From: Candidatus Nomurabacteria bacterium RIFCSPLOWO2_01_FULL_39_18
Lineage (GTDB): Bacteria; Patescibacteriota; Minisyncoccia; Phycocordibacterales; UBA9973
Length of the DNA: 45,509 nucleotides
Direction: 5' to 3'
NCBI GenBank assembly: GCA_001787005.1
Contig: MFUV01000010.1
Span: forward strand, 158,235-203,743
The position numbers and the translations under genes are program-made. Below the pieces are notes generated by a model. It made no database searches and was not told the DNA's origin. It saw nothing but the letters and a program-made list of their open reading frames with translations. Positions 15,303 to 23,498 of this stretch are shown in pieces. Numbering within the stretch: position 1 is the first letter of the stretch; each line of letters starts with the position of its first letter.

Positions 15303-17234
15303 ATGTTCGTTGTAAAAAGATCTCACCACAATCCGATATTAACTCCCGACAAAGGTCATTACTGGGAAGCCTCAGCTGCTTTCAATATGAGCGTCATAAA
15401 AGTCGGTAAGATATTTTATGGCGTATACAGAGCAATTTCAGCTACAGATTCGTTGCGCAATCCTTCGCAGATTTCAGTCATCGGCATCGGCGAGAGCAAA
15501 GACGGATCACATTTTGAAAAACGCAGGCAGTTCATCGCGCCCGTTATGGAGTGGGAAAAGTTTGGTTGTGAAGATCCGCGAATAACATACTTTGAAGGAC
15601 GTTATTACACTTTCTACACCGCTCTCGGGGGTTATCCTTTTTCTGCCGATAATATCAAGGTCGCTGTGGCAGTATCGAAAGATTTAAAGGAAGTAAGTGA
15701 ACGGCACCTAGTCACTACCTTCAACGCTAAGGCGGCAACCCTTTTCAGTGAACGCATCGGGGGCAAAGCTACTTTAATTTTGACAGCTCATACTGACGGA
15801 CCTGGAACGCAAATTGCGATCGCGCAAGCCGATAGGGTGGAGGATTTCTGGAATCCAAAATTCTGGGAGAAATGGCATGCCAATATAGATAAGTATGTCA
15901 TCAATCCACGTCGCACTTCGTATGACCACATCGAAGTCGGCGCCTCTCCGATCAAGACAAAAAGTGGTTGGCTTTTAATATATTCACACATTCAGAACTA
16001 CTTCCCCCACCCTGATAACAATGAACGTGTTTTCGGCATTGAAGCACTCCTCTTAGATATAGCTGATCCTAAAAAAGTAATCGGGCATACGAAAGGGCCA
16101 ATCGTCGCGCCCAATGAGGCCTATGAACTTTTTGGACACGTCAACAACATAGTCTTCCCGAGCGGAGCGACACTCCATGGCGACAAGCTTACCATCTACT
16201 ACGGCGCCGCCGACACAACCACCTGCAAAGCACACGTTAGTCTCACCGACCTTCTGGGAACAATTCATCCAAAGACTATGTTACGGTGGCAGTGCCGACG
16301 AGCAAAAACTAATCCGATTATTTCACCCATCAGAGAACATCCTTGGGAAGCTAAAGCGACATTCAATCCGGCCTCAATCAGGCTCGACAAGGATATACAC
16401 ATCCTCTATCGCGCGCTCTCGGAGGACAATACTTCCACTATTGGTTATGCTAAAACTAGCGATGGAATAACGATTTCTGAGAGACTGCCCGACCCCATAT
16501 ACATACCGCGTGAAGATTTCGAAACAAAAAAAATTGCTGGAGGCAATTCCGGTTGCGAAGATCCTCGCCTGACAAAAATAGGAAAAAATATTTATATGTT
16601 CTACACCGCGTTTGACGGCATTGGTCCGCCCCGCGTCGCTGTCACTTCGATCAGTGAGAAAGATTTCGTCGCTCACAATTGGAACTGGGAGAAACCTTTG
16701 ATAATAACTCCCGGCGGTTTTGACGACAAAGATACTTGCATCTTTCCTGAGAAATTTAAAGGGGGCTATTTTATTTTACACAGGGTCAGTAATCAAGTTT
16801 GTGGAGACTATTTGCATTCTCTTAATTTCAAAGTTGATACTGTTAAAAAATGCATCCGCGTTTTCGGTCCGCAGGTCAGCTCATGGGATAGCGCTAAAGT
16901 CGGCATTGCCGCTCCGCCAATTAAAACTAAAAATGGCTGGGTTCTCCTCTACCATGGAATTTCCAAGAATCACAACACTTACCGCATCGGCGCCGTACTG
17001 CTTGATAAAAAAGATCCGACCCTCGTCCTCGCGCGCACGGATGACCCGATGTTCGAACCGACAGAACCCTACGAGAAAGTTGGCATAGTGAATAATGTGG
17101 TTTTCCCTTGCGGCGTGATAGAGCGCAAGGGGCTCTTGTACTTATACTACGGCGGAGCTGACAAAGTCGTCGGAGTCGCCACGATCGAGCTAAATCTGCT
17201 TGTGAAAATGCTTCTTCGTGGAACAAAGTTCTAG
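15303..17234 (+). CDS. Tandem GH130 protein (two fused beta-propellers)
   Basis: 643 aa from ATG 15303, 7 nt after the previous stop. It holds two complete GH130 domains in one chain, about residues 1-328 and 329-643. The first has HNPILTPDKGHYWEASAAFN, FGCEDPRIT and IYYGAADTT. The second has TNPIISPIREHPWEAKATFNP, SGCEDPRLT and LYYGGADKV. Both keep the catalytic Asp in the EDPR motif, so neither looks decayed. The second domain is closer to the preceding gene's domain. No signal peptide is present. Fused GH130 domains may cooperate on one oligosaccharide or form an obligate dimer. Known members form oligomers of single domains. Confidence 0.88.
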   Translation: MFVVKRSHHNPILTPDKGHYWEASAAFNMSVIKVGKIFYGVYRAISATDSLRNPSQISVIGIGESKDGSHFEKRRQFIAPVMEWEKFGCEDPRITYFEGRYYTFYTALGGYPFSADNIKVAVAVSKDLKEVSERHLVTTFNAKAATLFSERIGGKATLILTAHTDGPGTQIAIAQADRVEDFWNPKFWEKWHANIDKYVINPRRTSYDHIEVGASPIKTKSGWLLIYSHIQNYFPHPDNNERVFGIEALLLDIADPKKVIGHTKGPIVAPNEAYELFGHVNNIVFPSGATLHGDKLTIYYGAADTTTCKAHVSLTDLLGTIHPKTMLRWQCRRAKTNPIISPIREHPWEAKATFNPASIRLDKDIHILYRALSEDNTSTIGYAKTSDGITISERLPDPIYIPREDFETKKIAGGNSGCEDPRLTKIGKNIYMFYTAFDGIGPPRVAVTSISEKDFVAHNWNWEKPLIITPGGFDDKDTCIFPEKFKGGYFILHRVSNQVCGDYLHSLNFKVDTVKKCIRVFGPQVSSWDSAKVGIAAPPIKTKNGWVLLYHGISKNHNTYRIGAVLLDKKDPTLVLARTDDPMFEPTEPYEKVGIVNNVVFPCGVIERKGLLYLYYGGADKVVGVATIELNLLVKMLLRGTKF

Positions 17235-17238
17235 TTCA

Positions 17239-17354
17239 AAAAGTTTTTGAAATGAAACTTTTGAGGGGTTTCGAGGCTGACGAGCCGAGAACTTCAGGAC
17301 TTTTTTCACCAGAAAAAAGTCCGTACCGGTAAAAGTTTCATTTCAAAAACTTTT
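17239..17354. repeat. Nested inverted-repeat element, 24-bp perfect arms
   Basis: Outer arms at 17239-17262 and 17331-17354 are perfect 24-bp inverted repeats (left arm begins AAAAGTTTTTGAAATGAAAC). Inside, 17297-17307 and 17312-17322 form a second perfect 11-bp hairpin (GGACTTTTTTC, loop ACCA). A small GGCT/AGCC hairpin sits near 17275-17286. It fills the gap between the convergent GH130 and msrA genes. It could be a bidirectional terminator or a small non-coding transposable (MITE-like) element. No target-site duplication is obvious. Confidence 0.85.
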
Positions 17355-17357
17355 ACC

Positions 17358-17843
17358 CTACAGATAGCTGTCAAAATATATCGCGTGGCAAGTATATCCG
17401 CCTGGATTTTTCTCCAAATAATCTTGATGGTACTCTTCCGCCGGATAAAATTTTGTCAAAGGCTCGAGCGTGGTGACTACTGGATCTTTCCACCTTTTTG
17501 ATTTATTGACAATGTCGATAAAATTTTCCGCCTCTTTCTTCTCTTCCTCATTGCCGTAGAAAATAGCAGAACGGTAAGATGTTCCCCTATCATTGCCCTG
17601 CTGGTTCAATGTTGTTGGATTATGTATTTGGAAGAAAAAGTCCAGCAACTTTTTATAAGAAGTTTTCTCGTCGTCATATTCTATCTCCACGGCTTCCGCG
17701 TGACCCTCATGATTCTCATATGTCGGATTTTCCACATTTCCGCCCGTGTAGCCGACGGTCGTATCGACCACCCCCGACTGTTTCCTGATTAGATCTTCTA
17801 ATCCCCAGAAACACCCTCCTGCTAGTACAATTTTTTTAGTCAT
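17358..17843 (-). CDS. msrA: Peptide methionine sulfoxide reductase A
   Basis: 161 aa. It reduces the S-epimer of methionine sulfoxide in proteins. [11 protein letters not shown] near residues 8-18 holds the catalytic Cys. [27 protein letters not shown] and the [19 protein letters not shown] segment are diagnostic. Only one Cys near the C-terminus is seen (YTCHAIYFD). The start overlaps the stop of the broken hydrolase gene by 4 nt (ATGA), suggesting that these were one operon. Together with msrB and the ArsR gene it forms a protein oxidative-damage repair block. Confidence 0.95.
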   Translation of the reverse strand: MTKKIVLAGGCFWGLEDLIRKQSGVVDTTVGYTGGNVENPTYENHEGHAEAVEIEYDDEKTSYKKLLDFFFQIHNPTTLNQQGNDRGTSYRSAIFYGNEEEKKEAENFIDIVNKSKRWKDPVVTTLEPLTKFYPAEEYHQDYLEKNPGGYTCHAIYFDSYL

Positions 17844-18397
17844 AAAATATTTTTAACCTTTTCCAATAAATCAGGGAAGGTCAAATACCCTGCCTTTGCG
17901 TTAAAATGTCCAGCATTAGGAATAAAGGTAAGAGAAACACCTAAATACTCTGCTAATTTTTCTCCGTTAGCAAGACCCACGTAAGGATCATTATCTGAGT
18001 GAAAGACAGTAAAATGATCTGATTTTTTTCTTATAATCTCGAAATCAAAATCAAATCCGCCAAATGCATAGTCGGTTGTATAATTGACTATTGGCTTTAT
18101 GCCTACCATTCCAGCAACTAAAAATACTCCTCTTACTTTATGCCCAAGCTTCTCAAGCACTCTTAGGGAAAACATGCATCCAAGGCTGTGCCCTATAAAA
18201 ATACTGTTCTCATCTATGTATTGCCGGTAATCTTCTAGAACTTTAAACCAAGCATCAAGCGACTGTCCTTCTGGAGTCGGAAATTTAGGTACAAAAACTC
18301 TACATCCTTTTTCTTCTAATTTTTGCTTCATCTAGGGAAACCAATTTTCTTCCGGATACCCGGCAGTTCCATGAAAAATAAATATATTGGATTTCAT
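17840..18397 (-). pseudogene. RBBP9/YdeN-like alpha/beta hydrolase interrupted by an amber codon
   Basis: From ATG 18397 the frame reads IFIFHGTAGYPEENWFP, then TAG at 18332-18334, then KQKLEEKGCRVFVPKFPTPE without frame change. Family members read NWFPWL at this place, so the stop looks like TGG changed to TAG. The downstream part (ATG 18331, 163 aa) keeps the nucleophile motif GHSLGC and a C-terminal GHFNAKAG catalytic His, but lacks the first beta-strand and the oxyanion HG motif. The original start is supported by TGGTATTAT ending 6 nt before ATG 18397. It could be a pseudogene, a read-through gene or a sequencing error. The 4-nt overlap with msrA remains. Confidence 0.8.
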
Positions 18398-18436
18398 ATT
18401 CAAATAATACCATAATTTCCAATAATAAGCCATCGG

Positions 18437-18460
18437 CTTATTCGTACGAATAGGTAAATA
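18437..18460. promoter_or_regulatory. Putative ArsR operator, copy 1
   Basis: A 24-bp sequence whose core TATTCGTACGAATA is a perfect 14-bp palindrome, followed by GGTAAATA. It is the exact inverted copy of 18769-18792. It lies 22 nt past the arsR stop and just upstream of the hydrolase-msrA promoter (-10 at 18404-18409). Confidence 0.75.
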
Positions 18461-18481
18461 CAAAGAAGAGAAGAAATATTC

Positions 18482-18742
18482 TTAAATAAGATCAACGATC
18501 CGTTTTGCTAATTTGGGCAAAGGATTAGTCACAAAATAAAACATAGAAAGATTCTTTTGTTCCTTGTCCGCAATCCCCGCCCCAAATAAAACAGCCAGAT
18601 GCTTTGAAGTAGATTTGAATGATAGTTTTATATGTTCCGCAATCGCAGTTACCGTAGCAAGTTTTTTATCCTTTAGATACTTTATAATTTGCAATCGTCG
18701 CCGATTTGCTAAAGCTTTTAATATTTTTTCGTAATCCTTCAT
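18482..18742 (-). CDS. ArsR-family transcriptional regulator
   Basis: 86 aa, a minimal winged helix-turn-helix. KILKALANRRRLQIIKYL is the typical ArsR/SmtB N-terminal helix pair, and HIKLSFKSTSKHLAVLFGAGI the recognition helix region. There is no Cys, so the classical metal-sensing CxC site is missing. It may sense a different signal or act as a constitutive repressor. TATAGT preceded by TGG ends 7 nt before the ATG. Exact 24-bp inverted copies of one palindromic site lie on both sides of the gene, one across its own -35 region and one before the hydrolase-msrA promoter. Autoregulation and control of the msrA operon are therefore likely (inference). Confidence 0.88.
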   Translation of the reverse strand: MKDYEKILKALANRRRLQIIKYLKDKKLATVTAIAEHIKLSFKSTSKHLAVLFGAGIADKEQKNLSMFYFVTNPLPKLAKRIVDLI

Positions 18743-18768
18743 GCTTAATACTATACCACCCTAATGTC

Positions 18769-18792
18769 TATTTACCTATTCGTACGAATAAG
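18769..18792. promoter_or_regulatory. Putative ArsR operator, copy 2
   Basis: Exact inverted copy of 18437-18460, with the palindromic core TATTCGTACGAATA. It covers the expected -35 region of arsR (-10 at 18750-18755), a position that would repress the gene when occupied. It also lies just past the msrB stop. Confidence 0.75.
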
Positions 18793-18810
18793 GGAGTATA
18801 TTGTTGTTTT

Positions 18811-19167
18811 TTATTTCCCGGGGATGAATTTCATTGATATTGAATTCACGCAATGACGAATATTTTTCGGAGTCAGGTGTTCGCCCTGGAACAGATGCCC
18901 TAGATGTCCGCCACATTTGGCGCAAGTTATTTCTGTGCGCACACCATCTGCATCTAGAGTTTTCTTTATCGCGCCAGATATTTCATCATCAAAGGAAGGC
19001 CAGCCGCAAGTGGATTCAAATTTCTGCTCTGATGTATAAAGAGGGGCCTCGCATTGACGGCAGACGTACGTCCCACCCTCGGTATTCTTCTCATACTCGC
19101 CCGTGAAGGGCGGCTCTGTTCCCTTTTCTATAATTACACGCCTCTCCTCAACCGTCAGTTCATTCAT
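18811..19167 (-). CDS. msrB: Peptide methionine sulfoxide reductase B
   Basis: 118 aa. It reduces the R-epimer of methionine sulfoxide. CRQCEAPLY and [10 protein letters not shown] supply the four zinc-binding Cys. [10 protein letters not shown] is the substrate-binding segment, and [11 protein letters not shown] near the C-terminus contains the catalytic Cys. It is shorter than many MsrB proteins (about 140-150 aa) but complete. It lies 6 nt after the SIMPL protein gene on the same strand and upstream of arsR. MsrA and MsrB on either side of one regulator suggests a shared response to oxidised proteins. Confidence 0.95.
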   Translation of the reverse strand: MNELTVEERRVIIEKGTEPPFTGEYEKNTEGGTYVCRQCEAPLYTSEQKFESTCGWPSFDDEISGAIKKTLDADGVRTEITCAKCGGHLGHLFQGEHLTPKNIRHCVNSISMKFIPGK

Positions 19168-19173
19168 AATTTA

Positions 19174-19845
19174 TTATTTTAATAGAAATCTCAAGCTGGA
19201 AACTACACGTATTTTTTTGTATTCAGGTGAGCCGGGATCTTTGTCAGTGATGTCGAAGACTCCCTGATTCCCTCGAGAGATGCCGCCTAGGCTTGACCCA
19301 GACTCCTCTGCGAATTGCTCGGCTGACGCTTTGGCATTCTTGATGGCTTCGGCGAGCATTTCTGGTTTGATGCTATTGATATCCGAAAATTGAAACTCAA
19401 TGGAGTTCTGATTTAAGGTAACTCCCCTCTTAACTAGAAGCAAAGTATCTTTAGAGGCAGATCGAACTAGATCGACTTTTTTAGTATAGACAGACAATTG
19501 CGTATTGGAGTTATATCTGAACAATGCGTCTCTGTATGTATCTTGATAAATATTAACTGGAGCAACATTTATCTCAGAAGCTTCAAAACCCTTTTCTTGT
19601 AGAAAAGTATTTATCGCGGAAGTATTCTTTTCTATGTCAGCATAAAGTGAATCAATATTATTTGATTTAACTTCAAAATTCATTGTCCAGATAGCAACAT
19701 CTGCCTTGACTATCCTCTCCGAGAGCCCTTTCACTTCGACAAATGATCCTTGTTTCGAAAAATTATGCGCCGACACAAAAAACACTATGGAAAAAATAAG
19801 CGAAGCAACCCCCAAAATCCAAAGATTATTCTTTATATTATCCAT
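19174..19845 (-). CDS. SIMPL-domain (DUF541) membrane-anchored protein
   Basis: 223 aa from ATG 19845; an upstream ATG at 19881 is less likely because TGGTATAAT ends 6 nt before 19845. A signal anchor covers residues 8-30 (LWILGVASLIFSIVFFVSA). The rest matches the SIMPL/DUF541 fold: VEVKGLSERIVKADVAIWTM, the EINVAPVNIYQDTYRD segment, and a C-terminal strand before RVVSSLRF. Homologues sit in the periplasm or at the cell surface and have been linked to oxidative stress tolerance. Its biochemical role is unknown. It heads the msrB operon. Confidence 0.82.
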   Translation of the reverse strand: MDNIKNNLWILGVASLIFSIVFFVSAHNFSKQGSFVEVKGLSERIVKADVAIWTMNFEVKSNNIDSLYADIEKNTSAINTFLQEKGFEASEINVAPVNIYQDTYRDALFRYNSNTQLSVYTKKVDLVRSASKDTLLLVKRGVTLNQNSIEFQFSDINSIKPEMLAEAIKNAKASAEQFAEESGSSLGGISRGNQGVFDITDKDPGSPEYKKIRVVSSLRFLLK

Positions 19846-20191
19846 ACTTATATTATACCAAAAAATTAGAGGTAAAAGCAAATTTTTTTGACAAAATTAA
19901 CCAATAATTCTAAAGGACATGACATTATTCTATCGGACATTGATAATGTCCTTTATAGAAATTGGCATTTTTTAATCGGTCACGTTTTTCACTTTATATC
20001 TTGACTTATACACCTTATACACAGTGTCAATTGACAAATATTTCATATTATGGTAGCGTCCTTCTGTGTATATGTAATAATCTTTACTCATGAACGACTT
20101 AGTGTTTGGAACTTGTTTGTGTTTTTCTTTTCAGTTTTCTAATTTAATCTTATTATTAAAAGTCCGTATAAAAATTATTATTTAAATATTT
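19846..20191. other. 346-nt intergenic region with GGACAT repeats and a surface-gene promoter region
   Basis: No gene seen. It holds the SIMPL promoter (19852-19857, minus strand). Cluster A of GGACAT motifs follows: TTCTAAAGGACAT at 19908-19920, TTCTATCGGACAT at 19928-19940, and ATGTCCTTTATAGAA at 19946-19960, the first and last forming an imperfect inverted repeat. Two DnaA-box-like nonamers, TTATACACC and TTATACACA, are at 20006-20014 and 20015-20023. The palindrome TGTCAATTGACA is at 20025-20036. A possible promoter is GTGTCA at 20024-20029, 17 nt, TATTAT at 20047-20052. The leader would be about 130 nt. Confidence 0.6.
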
Positions 20192-23155
20192 ATGAAAAAA
20201 TTTACAAGAATAGTCGTATTTGTTTTGTTATTTTCTCTCATGAGTTTCAGTTTTCACAGAGTGATCTCTGCTGAATTAGAAAATACTGAAACTCTAATTT
20301 GCAACCCAAACGTTGAACTCCTCCAAAATGGTGGTTTTGAAGACGTGGAGGTAACAGACTCTAAAAAGTGGACTATTTTCCCTTGGGATACTCCTGGTTT
20401 GGGTTGGACATCAAATACATTAGTTTATGGTCTTGAAATACAAGCTGGCTATTCTGAAGACGATCTTCCATGGTTAGCGCACAGCGGATCTCAATATGCC
20501 GAGATTGATGGTGGTGATACTCAGCGAGTACTTCAGAACATAGCCACGATCCCAGGCGCTACTTACGAAATATCTTTTGCTTACTCTCCAAGACCTCACA
20601 TCGCTCTAGCCGACAACAGAACAAGTATTCTCGCAAACGATACTGTTCTAGGGACAGTCTCTGCTGACGGTACTTCTCTGACAAATACAGATTGGAAAAC
20701 AAAAAAATATTCTCACGTTGCTACGACTGCCAACACTGCTTTCGCGCTCCTTGACACTAGCGAAGAACTCGTGCCTACAGGTACTGGAATGTTTATAGAT
20801 AGTGTCAGTGTGAAGTGTCATTCATTGCCGCAACTGCCTCAGTGCTCCGATACTGTGGACAACGATGATCCAGAAGATTCTCTCGCCGACGCGAATGATC
20901 CGGGCTGTCACACGGACTTGCACGCAGATAATGCGGCATCATACGATCCGGATGATAACAATGAAACGAATGCGCCGATTCCACAGTGTGATGACAATCA
21001 AGACAATGATGGAGACAATCTCGTAGATACAAATGACCCAGGTTGCCACACTGATGGCAATCCAGATAATGCCGCAACATATGACCCGACCGATAATGAT
21101 GAAACAAATGCGCCAGCTCCAGGAACCAAATCCATCACGATGACAAAAATCGTCTGCCCCAATGAGACAGATCTTCCAAATTGGAGCGGGGCTGATGTAT
21201 CGATCGGCGCGACTACAGCCACAGACTTCATCACAAGTCACCCGCAGTGCCGCCTCGAACCGAACTGGCAATTTCAAGTTATATATTGGGGACCAGATAT
21301 TCAAAATGCTCCTGTTGATCCAGGCGGATCTTTTGTCGGTCCTGCCCCTCTACCATGGATAACGATCCCTAGCACAACAAACGCAAATGGAGTCCTGACA
21401 ACCACATTTAATACTGAAGATGTCTGGCATTTCTGGGTAAGAGAAGTTCTAAAAGATGGTTACATCCCCTTCGGAGGAGAGACAGGCAATCTTCCGGGCT
21501 CTAACATTTCCGCTGAAATGTACTGCAACAATGATGTATCAAATTACGACAACCTCGAACAAGGCGATGGTCCTGAAATGAGCTTTCATTGTGTAGCCTT
21601 CAACGTAGCAGAGGTTCCAGATAATTCTGTCTGCCCAGCAGGAAGCCCAGAAGTTACACTCCCGGCCACTGATGAAGACGGCGTAGCTTATACTAACAAT
21701 CTAGGAGATGGCACTTTCAAAGTTGAAATGACTTCGCCAGTTGGTTTGATTGATTCGGAGTATAGCAACTATTCTTGGGGCAATTGGACGACGGACAGCC
21801 AAGCTCGATTCCACGGCAGTTCGCTTTTCATAGTTAAAAATCAAGCCGTAGCCTTCGGTCCTGATACTGAACCAGTTACAATGCCTCTCGGAGGCCAGAG
21901 AGTTTCTAACGCCTTGACGAGTATCAGTTCTCTCCTCCTTGATCCTCCTTATGATCTAAGCAGAACGAAGGTTGCCAACGGCGCAAGAGGAGTGGGTGTA
22001 AATCTAGATTTGCAGAATGGCGATACTCTTAATTTCATCGTGAACGCCATCGGGGGCATCGGTGAGCTTCAAGGAAGCTATGCCAAGAATGTCGGATCAG
22101 TTCACATTCGTATTTGTAAAACTGCAAATGGAGGAGGCGGAGGCGGAAATAATTCCCCTGTCGCTAATGCTGGTCCTGACCAAATAATTACACTTCCAAG
22201 TAATTTAGTTCAATTCAACGGAGAAAATAGTACTGATTCGGATGGAACAATCACATCTTACGTCTGGAGTTTTGTTTCAGGCCCTTCAAATATTAATCCC
22301 GCAGATGTTGTGTCTCCAGCGGTAGAAGGAGGATTTGTGGCTGGCACTTATGTTTTCAAATTGACTGTTACAGATGATGACGGCGCTACGGATGATGATG
22401 AAGTTACAATTACGGTAAATCCTGCAGTGGAAAATTCACAATGCAACGACAACATAGACAATGCTGACCCTGAAGACACACTAGTAGACGAGAATGATCC
22501 TGGATGCCACACTGATGGAAATGCAAATAATGCAAATTCATATAATGCGAATGATAACGATGAAACGGATGTTGCCTCCCCGGAAAATAATAGTGGCGGA
22601 GGCGGAGGCGGAGGCGGAAGACGCACTAGGCAGTGTAATGACAACAGGGATAACAATGACCCTGAAGACACTCTAATAGATGAAGATGATCCAGGTTGTC
22701 ACTCTGACGGCAACGCAAATAACGCTGATTCTTATGTTCGAAATGATAATGACGAGGAGAATGGAAGAGTTTTGGGCGAACAGACTTCTTGCGGTATCTA
22801 TGTGGAAAAGTACCTTCGAGTAGGCTATAAAAATGATGTAACTGCAGTGGTAAAGGTGCAAACGTTCTTAAATAACTACATGAATGCTGGTCTTGTAACA
22901 GACGGGGTATATGGACCCCTGACTGAAGCCGCTGTTAGAAACTTCCAGCTTGCCCATAATGATAAAGTATTAAGACCATGGGGCATAGACGAGACAACTG
23001 GCATATTCTACCTCACGACTCAAACAGAAATGAACAATATCATGTGTCCAGACCTTGGTTTAGGTATTCCTGCTCCCCTCATCAACTGGAGCGCTGGAGT
23101 CTACAACACCCCAGCACCGATACCCGGGGCAACCACTGTAGCTCTTAATATTTAA
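20192..23155 (+). CDS. Secreted surface protein with PKD domain, DPGCHTD modules and C-terminal anchor
   Basis: 987 aa. Signal peptide at residues 1-27. Residues 40-210 form a beta-sandwich resembling DUF642/carbohydrate-binding domains (NGGFEDVE). Two Asp-rich modules with an NDPGCHTD core follow at 213-305. Two unassigned domains span 313-640. A PKD domain (PVANAGPDQ, WSFVSGPSN, TVTDDDGATDDDEVTITV) lies at 650-748. Two more DPGCH(T/S)D modules flank a poly-Gly linker at 748-850. Residues 858-987 form a peptidoglycan-binding-like module (DGVYGPLTEAAVRNFQ) shared with the 1161-aa protein at 31531. The Asp-rich modules probably bind calcium, and each has two Cys. It is presumably a wall-attached adhesin. 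GGACAT clusters flank the gene on both sides. Confidence 0.85.
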   Translation: MKKFTRIVVFVLLFSLMSFSFHRVISAELENTETLICNPNVELLQNGGFEDVEVTDSKKWTIFPWDTPGLGWTSNTLVYGLEIQAGYSEDDLPWLAHSGSQYAEIDGGDTQRVLQNIATIPGATYEISFAYSPRPHIALADNRTSILANDTVLGTVSADGTSLTNTDWKTKKYSHVATTANTAFALLDTSEELVPTGTGMFIDSVSVKCHSLPQLPQCSDTVDNDDPEDSLADANDPGCHTDLHADNAASYDPDDNNETNAPIPQCDDNQDNDGDNLVDTNDPGCHTDGNPDNAATYDPTDNDETNAPAPGTKSITMTKIVCPNETDLPNWSGADVSIGATTATDFITSHPQCRLEPNWQFQVIYWGPDIQNAPVDPGGSFVGPAPLPWITIPSTTNANGVLTTTFNTEDVWHFWVREVLKDGYIPFGGETGNLPGSNISAEMYCNNDVSNYDNLEQGDGPEMSFHCVAFNVAEVPDNSVCPAGSPEVTLPATDEDGVAYTNNLGDGTFKVEMTSPVGLIDSEYSNYSWGNWTTDSQARFHGSSLFIVKNQAVAFGPDTEPVTMPLGGQRVSNALTSISSLLLDPPYDLSRTKVANGARGVGVNLDLQNGDTLNFIVNAIGGIGELQGSYAKNVGSVHIRICKTANGGGGGGNNSPVANAGPDQIITLPSNLVQFNGENSTDSDGTITSYVWSFVSGPSNINPADVVSPAVEGGFVAGTYVFKLTVTDDDGATDDDEVTITVNPAVENSQCNDNIDNADPEDTLVDENDPGCHTDGNANNANSYNANDNDETDVASPENNSGGGGGGGGRRTRQCNDNRDNNDPEDTLIDEDDPGCHSDGNANNADSYVRNDNDEENGRVLGEQTSCGIYVEKYLRVGYKNDVTAVVKVQTFLNNYMNAGLVTDGVYGPLTEAAVRNFQLAHNDKVLRPWGIDETTGIFYLTTQTEMNNIMCPDLGLGIPAPLINWSAGVYNTPAPIPGATTVALNI

Positions 23156-23175
23156 TCAATACTCTACCCAAAAAA

Positions 23176-23192
23176 CCCTGATTTTATCAGGG
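23176..23192 (+). terminator. Terminator-like hairpin after the 987-aa surface protein gene
   Basis: CCCTGAT, loop TTT, ATCAGGG: a perfect 7-bp stem 21 nt after the stop, preceded by an A-run. The downstream tract is only moderately T-rich, so strength is uncertain. Confidence 0.6.
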
Positions 23193-23295
23193 CTGTTTGA
23201 GTTGGAGCTTTCTATCGATTTCTAAAGGACATTTATCACCTCATGTCCTTTATAAAGGACTTATGTCCGATAAAAGACATACTGTGTCCGATAGA

Positions 23296-23320
23296 ATCTA
23301 CAAGGCAACGCCTTGTAGAT
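23296..23320. repeat. Perfect 11-bp hairpin with AAC loop
   Basis: ATCTACAAGGC, AAC, GCCTTGTAGAT. It is followed by a T-rich stretch (TGTCTTTTACTTTTTC), so it could terminate transcription entering from the left, ahead of the promoter at 23373. Confidence 0.6.
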
Positions 23321-23372
23321 GTCTTTTACTTTTTCTATTGGACTTATCCACCTTTAATACACAAAAACTTGA

Positions 23373-23402
23373 TTGACATCGAATTTTAAAATGAAATATA
23401 AT
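23373..23402 (+). promoter_or_regulatory. Sigma-70-type promoter of the 910-aa surface protein gene
   Basis: TTGACA at 23373-23378, an 18-bp spacer and TATAAT at 23397-23402, both consensus. The predicted leader is about 90 nt and holds two small hairpins. A TTATCCACC nonamer lies 20 nt upstream of the -35. Confidence 0.8.
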
Positions 23403-23498
23403 TAACCCTGGTTCGTCTTAACCATAGCGAGTTCCATATTGGCGATAATATGGAAAAATATTATTAATTTGTATTATTAAAATAATTTTTAGAAAAAA

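Larger units (their letters stand above)
23156..23498. other. 343-nt intergenic region: terminator, GGACAT repeats, hairpin, strong promoter, structured leader
   Basis: No gene seen. Order: terminator hairpin 23176-23192; GGACAT cluster B with TTCTAAAGGACAT at 23220-23232, the 16-bp palindrome GTCCTTTATAAAGGAC at 23245-23260, and TGTCCGATAGAA at 23284-23295; an 11-bp hairpin at 23296-23320; TTATCCACC at 23344-23352; promoter 23373-23402; and two small leader hairpins at 23409-23424 and 23433-23454. Both 12-13-nt cluster words also occur in the region before the 20192 gene. Confidence 0.65.

Noticed and set aside
18332-18334. Reassigned TAG codon as a genetic code change
   Set aside because: A single in-frame TAG in one gene is better explained by mutation, since TAG is used as an ordinary stop elsewhere in the window.
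20006-20036. DnaA-box-like nonamers as a replication origin
   Set aside because: Only a few scattered boxes, no AT-rich unwinding element with a box cluster, and dnaA or dnaN are not adjacent. A promoter-related role fits better.
20805-21304. Open frames antisense to the first surface protein, rich in His, Cys and Ile
   Set aside because: They arise from the Asp-rich repeat codons read on the other strand, and show no independent signal.
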